This document shows, one piece after another, positions 10,945 through 20,915 of a stretch of 64,000 nt of DNA. Both the position numbers and the translations under genes were made by a program. The notes under the pieces are model-generated. The model did no database searches. It was not told the origin of the DNA and saw nothing but the letters and a program-made list of their open reading frames with translations. The stretch's first letter is position 1. Every line of letters begins with the position of its first letter. The stretch is from Falciphora oryzae. Its lineage: Eukaryota > Ascomycota > Sordariomycetes > Magnaporthales > Magnaporthaceae. The stretch lies in the NCBI GenBank assembly GCA_000733355.1, contig JNVV01000029.1, positions 73,768 to 137,767 of the forward strand. Direction: 5' to 3'.

Positions 10945-13900
10945 CTAGAGTAAGTTTTGACATGGCTCGGAAGTTGTGGCACGACTCGGAGGTTGTGGAA
11001 TAGCTCGGAGGAAATGGTACTTTGGGGGTAACAAGTTAATGTCGGTGCCCCTGTCCAGAAGCAGCTGGACTATCTCCACCTGAGCTTTGTACGAGCCGGT
11101 CAGCGCGTTAATGTTGGCGCCCTTGTCCAGCAGCAGCCAGACGATCTCCGCATGGCCTTTGTATGAGGCGGCATACAGGGCGTTGCCGTATAAGCCGCCC
11201 TGCGCGTTGACGTTGGCGCTTTTGTCCAGCAGCAGCCAGACGATCTCCGTATGGCCTTCGTATGAGGCGGCATATAGGGCGTTGCCGTACTCGCCGCCTT
11301 GCGCGTTGACGTCGGCGCCTTTGTCCAGCAGCAGCCGGACGACCTCCATATGGCCCCTATATGAGGCGATTTGTAGGGCGTTGCCGTGCCGCCCCCCGCG
11401 CGCGTTAACGTCGGCGCCTTTGTCCAGCAGCAGTCGGACGATTTCCAGATGGTCTCCTCCTGAGGCGGCATATAAGGCGTTGCCGTACTCACCGCCTTGC
11501 GCGTTAACGTCGGCGCCCCTATCCAGCAGCAGCCGGACGACCTCCATGTGGCCTTCGTATGAGGCGGCATATAGGGCGTTGCCGTACTCGCCGCCTTGCG
11601 CGTTGACGTCGGCGCCTTTGTCCAGCAGCAGTCGGACGATTTCCAGANNNNNNNNNNNNNNNNNNNNNNNNNNNNNNNNNNNNNNNNNNNNNNNNNNNNN
11701 NNNNNNNNNNNNNNNNNNNNNNNNNNNNNNNNNNNNNNNNNNNNNNNNNNNNNNNNNNNNNNNNNNNNNNNNNNNNNNNNNNNNNNNNNNNNNNNNNNNN
11801 NNNNNNNNNNNNNNNNNNNNNNNNNNNNNNNNNNNNNNNNNNNNNNNNNNNNNNNNNNNNNNNNNNNNNNNNNNNNNNNNNNNNNNNNNNNNNNNNNNNN
11901 NNNNNNNNNNNNNNNNNNNNNNNNNNNNNNNNNNNNNNNNNNNNNNNNNNNNNNNNNNNNNNNNNNNNNNNNNNNNNNNNNNNNNNNNNNNNNNNNNNNN
12001 NNNNNNNNNNNNNNNNNNNNNNNNNNNNNNNNNNNNNNNNNNNNNNNNNNNNNNNNNNNNNNNNNNNNNNNNNNNNNNNNNNNNNNNNNNNNNNNNNNNN
12101 NNNNNNNNNNNNNNNNNNNNNNNNNNNNNNNNNNNNNNNNNNNNNNNNNNNNNNNNNNNNNNNNNNNNNNNNNNNNNNNNNNNNNNNNNNNNNNNNNNNN
12201 NNNNNNNNNNNNNNNNNNNNNNNNNNNNNNNNNNNNNNNNNNNNNNNNNNNNNNNNNNNNNNNNNNNNNNNNNNNNNNNNNNNNNNNNNNNNNNNNNNNN
12301 NNNNNNNNNNNNNNNNNNNNNNNNNNNNNNNNNNNNNNNNNNNNNNNNNNNNNNNNNNNNNNNNNNNNNNNNNNNNNNNNNNNNNNNNNNNNNNNNNNNN
12401 NNNNNNNNNNNNNNNNNNNNNNNNATAGGGCGTTGCCGTACTCGCCGCCTTGCGCGTTAACGTCGGCGCCCCTATCCAGCAGCAGCCGGACGACCTCCAT
12501 GTGGCCTTCGTATGAGGCGGCATATAGGGCGTTGCCGTACTCGCCGCCTTGCGCGTTGACGTCGGCGCCTTTGTCCAGCAGCAGTCGGACGATTTCCAGA
12601 TGGTCTCTTCCTAAGGCGGCATACAAGGCGTTGCCGTACTTACCGCCCTGCGCGTTGACGTCGGCGCCCTTATTTAGCAGCAGCCGGACGATCTCTATAT
12701 GGCTTCCCGACGAGGCGGCATATAGGGCGTTGCCGTACTCGCCGCCTTGCGCGTTAACGTCGGCGCCCTTATCTAGCAGCAACCGGACGATCTCCATATG
12801 GCCTCCTTTTGAGGCGGCCTGCAGGGCGTTGCCGTACTCACCGCCCTGCGCGTTGACGCCGGCGCCCTTGTCCAGAAAACATATCGCTGCATTTTTAAAT
12901 CCACCGCAGCAAGCATAATAGAGCTTCGATCCCTCTGGAACCCCCGGATCATCTTTCCATCCCCTATCAGGTTGGTATAATTGACCCCAGCGCTGAAAGG
13001 TTTTATCATCCTGTAGAAACTTAACCGATGCTTGAACAATATCTTCTGAGGTCTCGGCTTTAACGGCATGAGCCATCCAGATTTTCGCTGCGCGTCGTGC
13101 CAATGGAAAATTCTGTTTAACTTGGCTATGAGTTCCTTCAATATCTGTCAGATAAGTCAGGCACGTTTTTGTGATAGAAATGCTAGCAGTGGTGATTTTG
13201 AACTGATCTTGCTTAAGCAGGAACTCCTTAACGGAAAAGTGAGCAAGGTGCAGTTCTTGAGTCGCAGTTCCTCCATAACGGTCTGCTACAAGAACAAGTG
13301 CGACCATGCTAGGACAGTGCTGGATAACAGCTTCGTCGAATGGTCTTCGCTTGTGGTTAAAGCCTCGGGGTTCTGTCTCGGTCTGCGTAGCTATAACTTC
13401 GATAGCTTCTGGCAGTTTAAGAGGTTGTTCGCAATGGACGAGAAATTGCAGGAGGCGTATAGCATCGTTTTTAAGCTCGCCTGGGATGCTGTTTATCATC
13501 CGTTCGTATGTTTCCTCGAGGTTTCGTGGCAGTGTGTCGAGAGCCTTTTCGATCGCCCAGGGACTGGCACACGTGGAGAGGGTTTCCAGCTGGCAAAATG
13601 CCCATCTGAACCTGCTAAGAGTTAGCCAGTACTTATCGATACAGAAAGCTGGATTCTACATATACTTACATGCCGTCTGCTCCGTTTCCAACGCGATTGC
13701 GAATCTTCTCTACGAGATTTGCAGCCAGCTTCTTGTTTACGAAACGATCATCACTTTCGAGCCTTGATGTGACATAGGCGCCGATGTCGGCGTTGACGCC
13801 CTTTTTGTCTAGTGATAGGCAGTTATCTTTGCCAATCAAAGAGGGAATGTGGTGAAAGTCGGATTCTGGCCGACTAGTGAAGATCAGTCGGACGTGCTTC

Positions 13901-15578
13901 AATTCTGGTCTGTTTATCACGCCCTTGATCCACGCAGTGAGTTCGCCCCTCGTTGTTGACTCGTCAAGGGCGTCTAGGATGATGAAGACCTCCGGCTGAG
14001 CAGCAAGCATCTTGCAGAGCCTGTCCATAAGGATCTTGGCCGTTCGCTGGTCGTTGGGCGCCGGTGGTGCGCCCTCGGGATGCCGATGGGAAGCAAGTTG
14101 CGACCGGTACGCCTGGAAGACCAGTGTCCGCAGCATGCCATCGAAGGTTTGTTTTGCCGTGTCGCTGAAGTCGAAGAAGAATTTAAGGATGAGACGGCCG
14201 TTTACGGTAGCGAGTTGGTCGAAAACTGTAGCGCTGAGGACCGTTTTGCCGCATCCAGCAATGCCATACAGCCACAGGTATCGACGTGGCCCGGAACACC
14301 ACTCCTGGAATATTGACGACTTGAGAAGCCATTCGCCGGTTCCGGGGTGGCGGAGCTCACTTGCACGGTTGGCATTTGTGGACGCATCCGCGGGATTCAG
14401 CCAACTATTCATCTTCTTAATTTGGGCATCGAAGTTGAGGTGGTCGACTTTGGCATTTGTTGCCCGCGAGACTTGGTGTATGCTATCTAGTTTCGGTCCG
14501 ACTAGTAGTCCCATAGCCACTATTAGTACCTACTTAGGGCGAGCGACAACGTACGCGGTGAAAGCAAAGATTGTTACACACCTGCACTAAGCACCTCCTC
14601 GATCCTCCTCTCCGCTGCGACCTGGCTGGGCACAATCTGCTTTAGAAGATCCTTCGCGTAGGCCGCCGCCATCATGGCTGCAAAACCTTGCCACTGCTTG
14701 TTCTTGTGTGAATCCGAGTAGTCGCAGATGCCCCGGATCACCAGGCAAGGGAAATTGTTCATCAGACCAGCCGCCTCCATCTCGAAGCAAAGGACGCCCT
14801 TCTCTTCGGCCAGCTTGTCCCGAATGTGCGCATCCTTCATCACCGCATTGCCGCTGGCAATCAGTCCGTAGTGTATTGCTGGATCGTCTTCGTCCTCGTC
14901 CCGTTCAGGTCTTGTAACCAGGTGTTGCTCGTCATCGCCGCACAACTCTCCACATGGCTTGTCTGGCACGTCCGCGTGCACCCAATCGGGACGGTACAGC
15001 CTGTCGCTCTCTCTGGGCGGACGAGAGAATTCCTTGCGGAGGCGTTTTTTGTTTTTTAAGATTTGATCCACTTGGTCTTGAAACTCGTGACCGTTGACTT
15101 TATGACGCCTTTGTAGACCACTAACGGCCGTCCGAAGCGCCGTTGGCGGTGGGCTCAAGAATCCCGTAAGCTGGAACTCCTTCGCCTGAATTGTCCTGCC
15201 GAAGTCATGCTGGAACACACCGCCATTGCCATCGCCTGGGTTGCTGACAACAACGTCGCCAAGACGTATATCGTGATTCGGGTGTCTTGGTGCACCGCCT
15301 CCGATGCCAACCATAAGCCCGAAGCGTATGTTGGGGAAGCTGCGAAGCATGTTGATGGCTACGGCGGTCGCCGCTGCTTTGCCGTACTCTCCACTAGGCA
15401 GGCAGGCCATGACAACGCTATGAGGCCCCATTTTACCCAGGACGTAATTGTTGGTATCGTGCTGATCGAGGGTTGCGGGTGGGGCATGCTCGTCGCCATC
15501 AAAAAAAAGCGAAGCAGCGGTCAACTCGGTTGGGATGGCCGCGATCCATCCAATTGTGTATTTGGCGGGGTCCGACAT
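10945..15578 (-). CDS. NOD-like receptor: PNP_UDP - NACHT - ankyrin repeats
   Basis: Inferred exons (minus strand) are 15578-14582, 14519-13670 and 13611-10945, with 62- and 58-nt introns. Residues about 8-325 form a nucleoside-phosphorylase-like domain ([34 protein letters not shown]). Next comes a NACHT-type STAND NTPase with Walker A GIAGCGKT at 418-425, Walker [11 protein letters not shown] near 510-519 and TSRPESD. A conserved [11 protein letters not shown] follows immediately after the second intron, then an alpha-helical linker. The C-terminus is an array of 33-residue ankyrin repeats (consensus [15 protein letters not shown]), five complete units before the N gap and about six after it; the last is shortened. 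Total length is unknown because of the gap. In fungi such proteins act in non-self recognition and incompatibility; the PNP domain is the presumed effector. The ligand is unknown. Confidence 0.9.
11648..12424. other. Assembly gap (777 N) inside the ankyrin array
   Basis: Unknown bases replace part of the ankyrin repeat array. The ankyrin frame differs on the two sides if 777 is taken literally, so the gap size is an estimate. The flanks fit repeat phase only if about 22 + 99k bases are missing. Confidence 0.95.
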
Positions 15579-16210
15579 GACGGACGTAGTAGCGGGAAAA
15601 AGGGGTGGAAAATATAAGGAGGAAAACGGCCAATATGAGGAGCGAGGTCACTGAGGAAATAGAACACCGCGTTGGAAAGGGGCACCAAGCGGGGACGAGA
15701 GATGGCAGAGAGCGAAAAAGGATAAATACGGAGGTAGATGGCACCTAGGAAAAGCGAAAAGATTAGAGACGGAAACGGCAGCGATGTTGAAGAGTCTGGG
15801 TTATCTTCTTGACAGATTTCGGTGCTTGATCAACGGTTTGGAGGTGGAAATGTAGGTTCGGATAGGTGCTTTAGAGTTAGAGAAAAAGCGAGAGGGGCAG
15901 CACACCAACTCCTCAAAAATTTAGGGGGATTCATGGAACGATTTAACACCGCACCTCCTCTAGTTGTCTTGGGGTCCAGGCAGCCATGCAGCCACCTGCA
16001 GAAGCTGAGCATCCTGTTTTTCATGATTGGCAAATAGCCTCTTCCAGCAGGGATGGCTGCTATCGAATGGAGCCAGGACACCTTAATAACCGGGCGTGGG
16101 CCGGCGTTGGCAGGCCCAATAGGGCCCCTTTGGCGTAGTCGATAAAACAATCTTTCCAATTGTTTGCTTCGTGCATGGCCTCCGGCGGAAGGGAAGCGAT
16201 GCCGGCGTTG
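15579..16210. other. Upstream region of the NLR gene
   Basis: About 630 bp between the NLR start codon and dispersed repeat copy 2, presumably its promoter and leader (minus-strand transcription). No gene was seen. Confidence 0.5.
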
Positions 16211-16664
16211 ATGGATCGGGTCAACGTGACGCAAACCAGGGCCGTTTAGTTTTGCTTGCGAGAAAAGCTCGCAATTATCTCCTCCGCCGCCGCTGCGGCC
16301 GACCCAATGGGCGGGCGCGTAGGCCGGGAGGGTATCGTTCGGGTGTGGAGTAAGGGAGGGAAGGGAAAGGGGCACCTGTACCGGTGCTGACGCCGTGGTG
16401 TCCTTTAGGGCCCTGACGAGTGCTGCACGTTCCGCAGCGGAGAAGGCGTAGTCGGTTGCGCTGCTGTGCCGGGGCGGCAACGACGCGTTCCTCCGGGCCG
16501 ACGGGCCGTTGAGGAAAGCGTGCGCCACCCTATTGGCTTGGGGGGCCGTTGCCAGCGCCGTTGGCGGGCGTGGAGATGGTGTTGAGTCGCTGAGATGGCA
16601 GGTGTTAAGGATTTGTATGCAAATTGGCAGTGTGCACTAATAGCACAATGCCAAGAATTAATAG
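16211..16664 (-). repeat. Dispersed repeat, copy 2
   Basis: Direct-orientation partner of the repeat at 10145-10640, about 450 bp, with many shared blocks. It ends like copy 1 in sequence containing CACAATGCCAAGAATT. One minus-strand frame reads ATDYAFSAAERAALVRAL, which looks protein-like and is frame-shifted in copy 1. The two copies bracket the NLR gene. Confidence 0.8.
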
Positions 16665-17082
16665 CACCCCTTGACCACCCAAGCAAGGTTAGCCCGGCCC
16701 GGTGCCGGCTTTTCGACGCCCCATGCCATGCCCGTCCATTTCCCGCTTCATCTCTTGTTCACCATCCTCGCGGGCGCGATTGCAGACTCGAGCGCTGGTT
16801 TTTACCCCCGGACGCGTCTACTCGCTCGCGACCTTGAATTTTGATCTGAACTTCCGCACCAGTCTCGTGTGCTGGGGACACGCATAGACTCAACTTTCTC
16901 AAACGATTGCGATTAAACTAAGCTCTGACTCCCCCGCTACCCAAGCAGCGAACACCCTTGGGCTTGGTTGTCCGGAGAAACGGTTCGAGCAAAGGTGCGG
17001 GGGGTGAACAACATCCGAGACCAAACAACCACCCATCACCACCTCCTTTTCCTAAAAACACGGAAGCGCACACAAGCCAAAC
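16665..17082. other. Promoter/leader of the lysine-rich protein gene
   Basis: Unique sequence after the repeat, turning pyrimidine- and A-rich towards the ATG at 17083. No gene was seen. Confidence 0.5.
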
Positions 17083-18645
17083 ATGGCCCACGCACCGCCC
17101 GTCTCGCGCGACGGCTTCTCCTTCGCGGCCGACTGCTTTTCCGTCACGACGAGCGGCGGCAACGTGCACCGGCGGCGCAGCCCCGCCGAGCTCAAGGACC
17201 ACTTCGGGTCCAAGGACGACCAGCCCGCGCACTTTTACGAGGCCCAGCTGCTGCACTACGGCCTGCCGCCCTCAAAGGTCAAGGGCACCGCCAAGATGCG
17301 CCTGATGGAGGCCGTCATGGCCACCGGCCCCAAGGCCCTGGCCGTGCCCGCGCCCCTCGCCGCGCTCGAGAAGGAGATGAAGAAGGAGTGGACAAAGGCC
17401 TGCAAGGTCGCGGCTGCTGCTGCAAAGGCCGCCGCCGCCGTCCCGCCTGCTGCTGGGTCCAAGAAGCGCAAGGCTGCGGCCGAGTCGGCCACCGATGTCC
17501 AGGTTGTCGCTAGCGGCGGCGGCAGCGTCAGTGTGTCTGTGACGGTCAACCATGGCGCTGCGCCGAAGCGGGCAAAGACGGAGCCGGCCAAGAAGGAGTC
17601 CGTGAAGAAAGGGACTGCCAAGAAGGAAACTGTCAAAAAGGAGCCAGCAAAGAAAGAGACTACCAAAAAGGAGACCACCAAAAAGGAGCCTGCGAAAAAG
17701 GAGACTGCCAAGAAGGAGGCAGCTAAAAAGGGACCTGTCAAAAAGGAGCCTGTTAAGAAAGAGCCGGTCAAAAAGGGGACCGCGAAGAAGGAGCCCGTCA
17801 AAAAACAACCCGTCAAAAAGCAACCCGTCAAAAAGGAGCCTGCCACAGCACAGACACCCACCAAGGCACCATCTCGAGCAGCCCAGAAATCAAACCCTCC
17901 AGTGTTTACCATCCCGGACGACTACGACGGCTATGACGAAGACAGCGACGGCTACGACAACAGCCGCGGCAACGGCTACGACGACTACGACGAAGACAGC
18001 GACGACTACGACAGCAATCGCGGCAACGGCTACGACGACGGCGACGAAGACAGCGACGGCTACGACAACAACCGCGGCAACGGCTACGACGATGACGACG
18101 ATGACGAACCGCCCCCGCCGTACCCCGGCTCCCCCAGGAACGACTACCTTGGCGGCGTCTCATCCCAGGCCTCCCCACCATCCAGCCGCCCGCGCCCGCC
18201 GTCCCTCGGCTTCCTCAACGGCCGCTACGAGGTCTCCTGCGACGACTCCCCCGCCGGCTACCGGGGCGGCGGCCCGACGCGGCAGCTGGTGTGCACCATC
18301 GACGGCGACGCGCTCTGGGTCTACTTCAGCCTCGGCTTCCTGCACGGCGTCATGCGCGCGCCCGAGCGCCCCCGGCGCGCCTCGCCCCGGGCGCTCGAGT
18401 TCGAATGGGTCGGGCGCAGCGACTTTTACAACGAGGGGTTCGACGGCCGGTTCACGCACCTGGCGCGCCTGAGCTTCGTCGGCGGCGGCGTCGTCGAGGC
18501 CGAGGTCTGGTGGGTCAACGGCCAGACGACGGCGTTCACGGCGCGCAGGGTCGAGGGCCAGCCGACGCGGAGCGAGATGTCGGCTCGGGATATGGAGGTG
18601 GAGTGGGATCGGCACTATAACGGGTATGGCGGCGGTTCTTTTTGA
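17083..18645 (+). CDS. Lysine-rich, acidic-repeat protein with conserved-looking C-terminal domain
   Basis: Single exon, 520 residues, not recognised by name. Residues about 30-85 (SPAELKDHFG, LLHYGLPPSKVKGTAKMRL) resemble a SAP-like helix-loop-helix, which would suggest DNA binding; this is tentative. After an Ala/Lys-rich stretch with a KKRK basic cluster, residues about 165-253 are a tandem array of KKE-P/T-(V/A)-KK units, similar in composition to histone H1 tails. Residues about 279-344 hold three ~20-residue acidic repeats (YDEDSDGYDNNRGNGYDD). The last 150 residues form an ordered region rich in W, F and V (GRYEVSCDD, LWVYFSLGFLHG, FEWVGRSDFYNEGFDG, VWWVNGQTTAF). Nuclear or chromatin association is inferred from composition only. 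It is transcribed divergently from the NLR gene, with repeat copy 2 between them. Confidence 0.75.
   Translation: MAHAPPVSRDGFSFAADCFSVTTSGGNVHRRRSPAELKDHFGSKDDQPAHFYEAQLLHYGLPPSKVKGTAKMRLMEAVMATGPKALAVPAPLAALEKEMKKEWTKACKVAAAAAKAAAAVPPAAGSKKRKAAAESATDVQVVASGGGSVSVSVTVNHGAAPKRAKTEPAKKESVKKGTAKKETVKKEPAKKETTKKETTKKEPAKKETAKKEAAKKGPVKKEPVKKEPVKKGTAKKEPVKKQPVKKQPVKKEPATAQTPTKAPSRAAQKSNPPVFTIPDDYDGYDEDSDGYDNSRGNGYDDYDEDSDDYDSNRGNGYDDGDEDSDGYDNNRGNGYDDDDDDEPPPPYPGSPRNDYLGGVSSQASPPSSRPRPPSLGFLNGRYEVSCDDSPAGYRGGGPTRQLVCTIDGDALWVYFSLGFLHGVMRAPERPRRASPRALEFEWVGRSDFYNEGFDGRFTHLARLSFVGGGVVEAEVWWVNGQTTAFTARRVEGQPTRSEMSARDMEVEWDRHYNGYGGGSF
17925..18105 (+). repeat. Coding minisatellite, ~60-bp unit, 3 copies
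   Basis: Three in-frame copies of a unit built from GACGAAGACAGCGACGGCTA and CGCGGCAACGGCTACGAC, encoding the acidic Tyr/Asp repeats of the lysine-rich protein. Confidence 0.85.
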
Positions 18646-19179
18646 TGATTGGGTTTTTGGGTCGTCGGGTGTGTGTTATTAATGGCGTTCATATCCCGTG
18701 GGCATCGATCGGTGACTGCCATGGCGTGCTTTGGGTGTAAGATAGCGACATGGGATTCGGTGTTCAGCTCCCGCATGACGGAGGAAACCTGGCTGTTCAA
18801 TAAACCCTAGCTCAGCACAGAGCGAAGGGGCTCAGGGGTCTGGTGCTGATCGAACGCCGAGCCTCCCCTATGCGGAGACCCGAACCCCTCCCAGGATTCT
18901 GTACGCCCCGCAAGCAATCACCATGTGTCTTGGCGCAAGCGGAAGCCCAAGGCTGCTCGTTCGGTCTTGGAGCTCGGGGTTCGAGGTTCAGACAAGCTCC
19001 TTTGAGTCAGTTTCAGCCCCGGACGGTCTTTTGACTGTGTATATAAGCAATGGAATGCCATTATTCTCTGCTGCACATTTCAACTTTACCATCCTTCTGG
19101 ACGCCTCCTTTGAATTCTCTCCTCCAAGGAAGCCCCTGGAACCTCCACCTACAACCCCCACGCAAGCAACCACTTCCTC
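18646..19179. other. Intergenic region, carbonic anhydrase promoter
   Basis: Holds the 3' flank of the lysine-rich gene and the promoter of the carbonic anhydrase gene, including a TATA-like TATATAAG near 19040. No other gene was seen. Confidence 0.5.
19040..19047 (+). promoter_or_regulatory. Possible TATA box of the carbonic anhydrase gene
   Basis: TATATAAG lies 133 nt before the ATG at 19180, with a pyrimidine-rich leader between them. Position and sequence fit a fungal core promoter. The start site is unmapped. Confidence 0.4.
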
Positions 19180-19753
19180 ATGATGGCTACCCCCATCCAG
19201 CAGAACCTCGTCGAGAAGAATGAGATCTACGCCAAGAACTTCACCCAGGGCGACCTCGCTCTCCCTCCTGCGAAGAAATACCTCATCGGTGGGCAAACCC
19301 CATCCATGCATCATCTCATCCACCAATACCAACTAACACCCCGAAACAGTAACGTGCATGGACGCCCGCATCGACAGCCACGCCGCCTTCGGCATCTCCC
19401 TGGGCGACGCGCACGTCGTGCGCAACGCGGGCGCCTCGGCCCGTGACGCCCTGCGCTCCGTCGTCATCTCGCAGCTGCTGCTGGACACGCGTGAGGTCCT
19501 GGTCGTCAAGCACACGGGCTGCGGCATGCTGACCTTCACGGGCGACGCCGCGCACGCCACGCTCAGGGAGCAGCGCGGCGAGGCGGCCGCCGCCGAGGTC
19601 GCGGGGCTGGACTTCCTCGACTTCCCGGACCTCGAGCAGGCCGTCAGGGACGACGTGGGGTTCCTCAAGGGGAGCGCGGCTGTGCTCAAGGACATTCCGA
19701 TCACGGGGTGGGTGTACGAGGTTGAGACGGGGAGGGTTAGGCAGGTTGTGTGA
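19180..19753 (+). CDS. Beta-carbonic anhydrase, short form
   Basis: Exons 19180-19288 and 19350-19753 give 170 residues. The 61-nt intron has a GTGGGC donor, a CTAAC branch site and an ACAG acceptor, and splits the Val codon just before the first zinc motif. Zinc ligands are visible: Cys39 and Asp41 in TCMDAR, then His91 and Cys94 in KHTGCGM. The protein lacks the long N-terminal helix of plant-type enzymes, placing it with the short, type-D-like fungal class. It hydrates CO2 to bicarbonate for anaplerotic carboxylation and CO2 sensing, probably in the cytosol since no targeting peptide is seen. A second ATG directly follows the first, so the start could be one residue later. Confidence 0.92.
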
Positions 19754-20786
19754 GGGGGGTGTGGTTGGTTTGTGTGCGTGTTACTGGGTGGACTATGCCC
19801 GATGTCATCCAAGGCATCATGTTGCAAGCAACACCTCGGAGGGTTTGTCGGGCTACGATAAAAATGTTTGTATAGCACGATGGAGCTTTTTGGATTCCTC
19901 CGGGAAGGTGGACTAGGCGAAGGAACCGCATCACCGGCGTTTTCCCGCTGCCGTCCGGATCGCCATCGTCGACGGAGATCAGGGCGTCATCCTTGCCTTG
20001 CGTCCTTTTCAAAACCTACCAAGCGAGAGTCACCTCGGTTCCCTCTCGGATATTCCACCCTATCCAGTTACGGCCCGTATTGTCACCAGCCCGTTCTACT
20101 CGGAAGTTTTCCAAGCGCCACACCGAGCGGACGATCAAGGGCGCGTTTCAATCGCCAACATTGTCGGCAAGGCAAATAAATGATCAAATGAGGTCTGCTG
20201 CACGCTTGGCAGTCCTGCGCCGTTGGTTGCTGAGGAGGGCCTTGTTGGGGAAAGTGAAGCAAGGGAGCTGTGCAAAAAATGAGCACGTGGCAGATCTCAA
20301 TGTTAATCCCGCTGGAGGCGATCGCGTGCATATCCAGGTCTCGTAAGCTGCCTTTCGGACACCAGAATATGTCATCGTTACCATAATGGCAGGCTCCTTG
20401 CTTTTTTTTTTTCTTTTTTCCCTAATATTATGTGCCATTTCAAGTTTGGCTCGTGGAGGATGTAATCCACGTCGCCATGGGCACTTCGACCCGTGCCTGG
20501 GCGTCAAGCTGTTCGGGGCTTCCTTGACAATCTCGAGAAGGTCAGGGCCGAGTAGCGGAAAGGTAGAATAGAGAATAATATGCCCTTCGTGTAGTGAAGT
20601 CCACTTGCGCGATGGGGAAAGGAGGGGGGAGGAAAGAGGAAGGGGGAGGGAAAAGAAAAAGGGAAAAAGAAGGGGGGAAGGAAAAAGAAACGGAAAAGGG
20701 GAAAGAAAAAGGAAAGGGAAAAAGAAAGGTACTTAGTATTTATTTATCAAATCGTATAAATAAAATTTTCACTTGCGCACATTACC
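19754..20786. other. Intergenic region with a purine tract
   Basis: The 3' flank of the carbonic anhydrase gene. Positions 20614-20729 are 116 nt of almost pure A/G on the plus strand, with a single C at 20691. No gene was seen. Confidence 0.6.
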
Positions 20787-20855
20787 AGCAGCGCAGCAAA
20801 CGTGCTGGGATCGGAAGGCTCGAACTCCGTTTTCAGGTCATACAAGACGAAACGC
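20787..20855 (-). pseudogene. Truncated tRNA-Met relic (3' half)
   Basis: On the minus strand this stretch resembles the T-arm/acceptor half and part of the intron of the neighbouring tRNA-Met (shared TGGGATCGG, GGCTCGAACTC, GGTCATACAAGA), but lacks the anticodon stem and 5' half. The spacing to the intact gene is about 107 bp, so it looks like a partial tandem duplication that decayed. Confidence 0.7.
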
Positions 20856-20915
20856 ATAAAAACAAAATCTTTATCAGGCCGGACTGTAGTCTCCAGCAGG
20901 CCGAGCAAAACGTAA

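Noticed and set aside
11087..12460. Long plus-strand frame through the ankyrin array and the N gap
   Set aside because: Antisense of the repeats ([15 protein letters not shown] units) kept open only by N bases and repeat composition.
17256..17912. 218-codon minus-strand frame of repeated FFAGSFL units
   Set aside because: Antisense of the Lys/Glu repeat array; hydrophobic repeats are a codon artefact, not a membrane protein.
20591..20760. CRISPR-like or regular repeat in the purine tract
   Set aside because: No fixed unit length or spacer structure; simple homopurine sequence in a eukaryotic genome.
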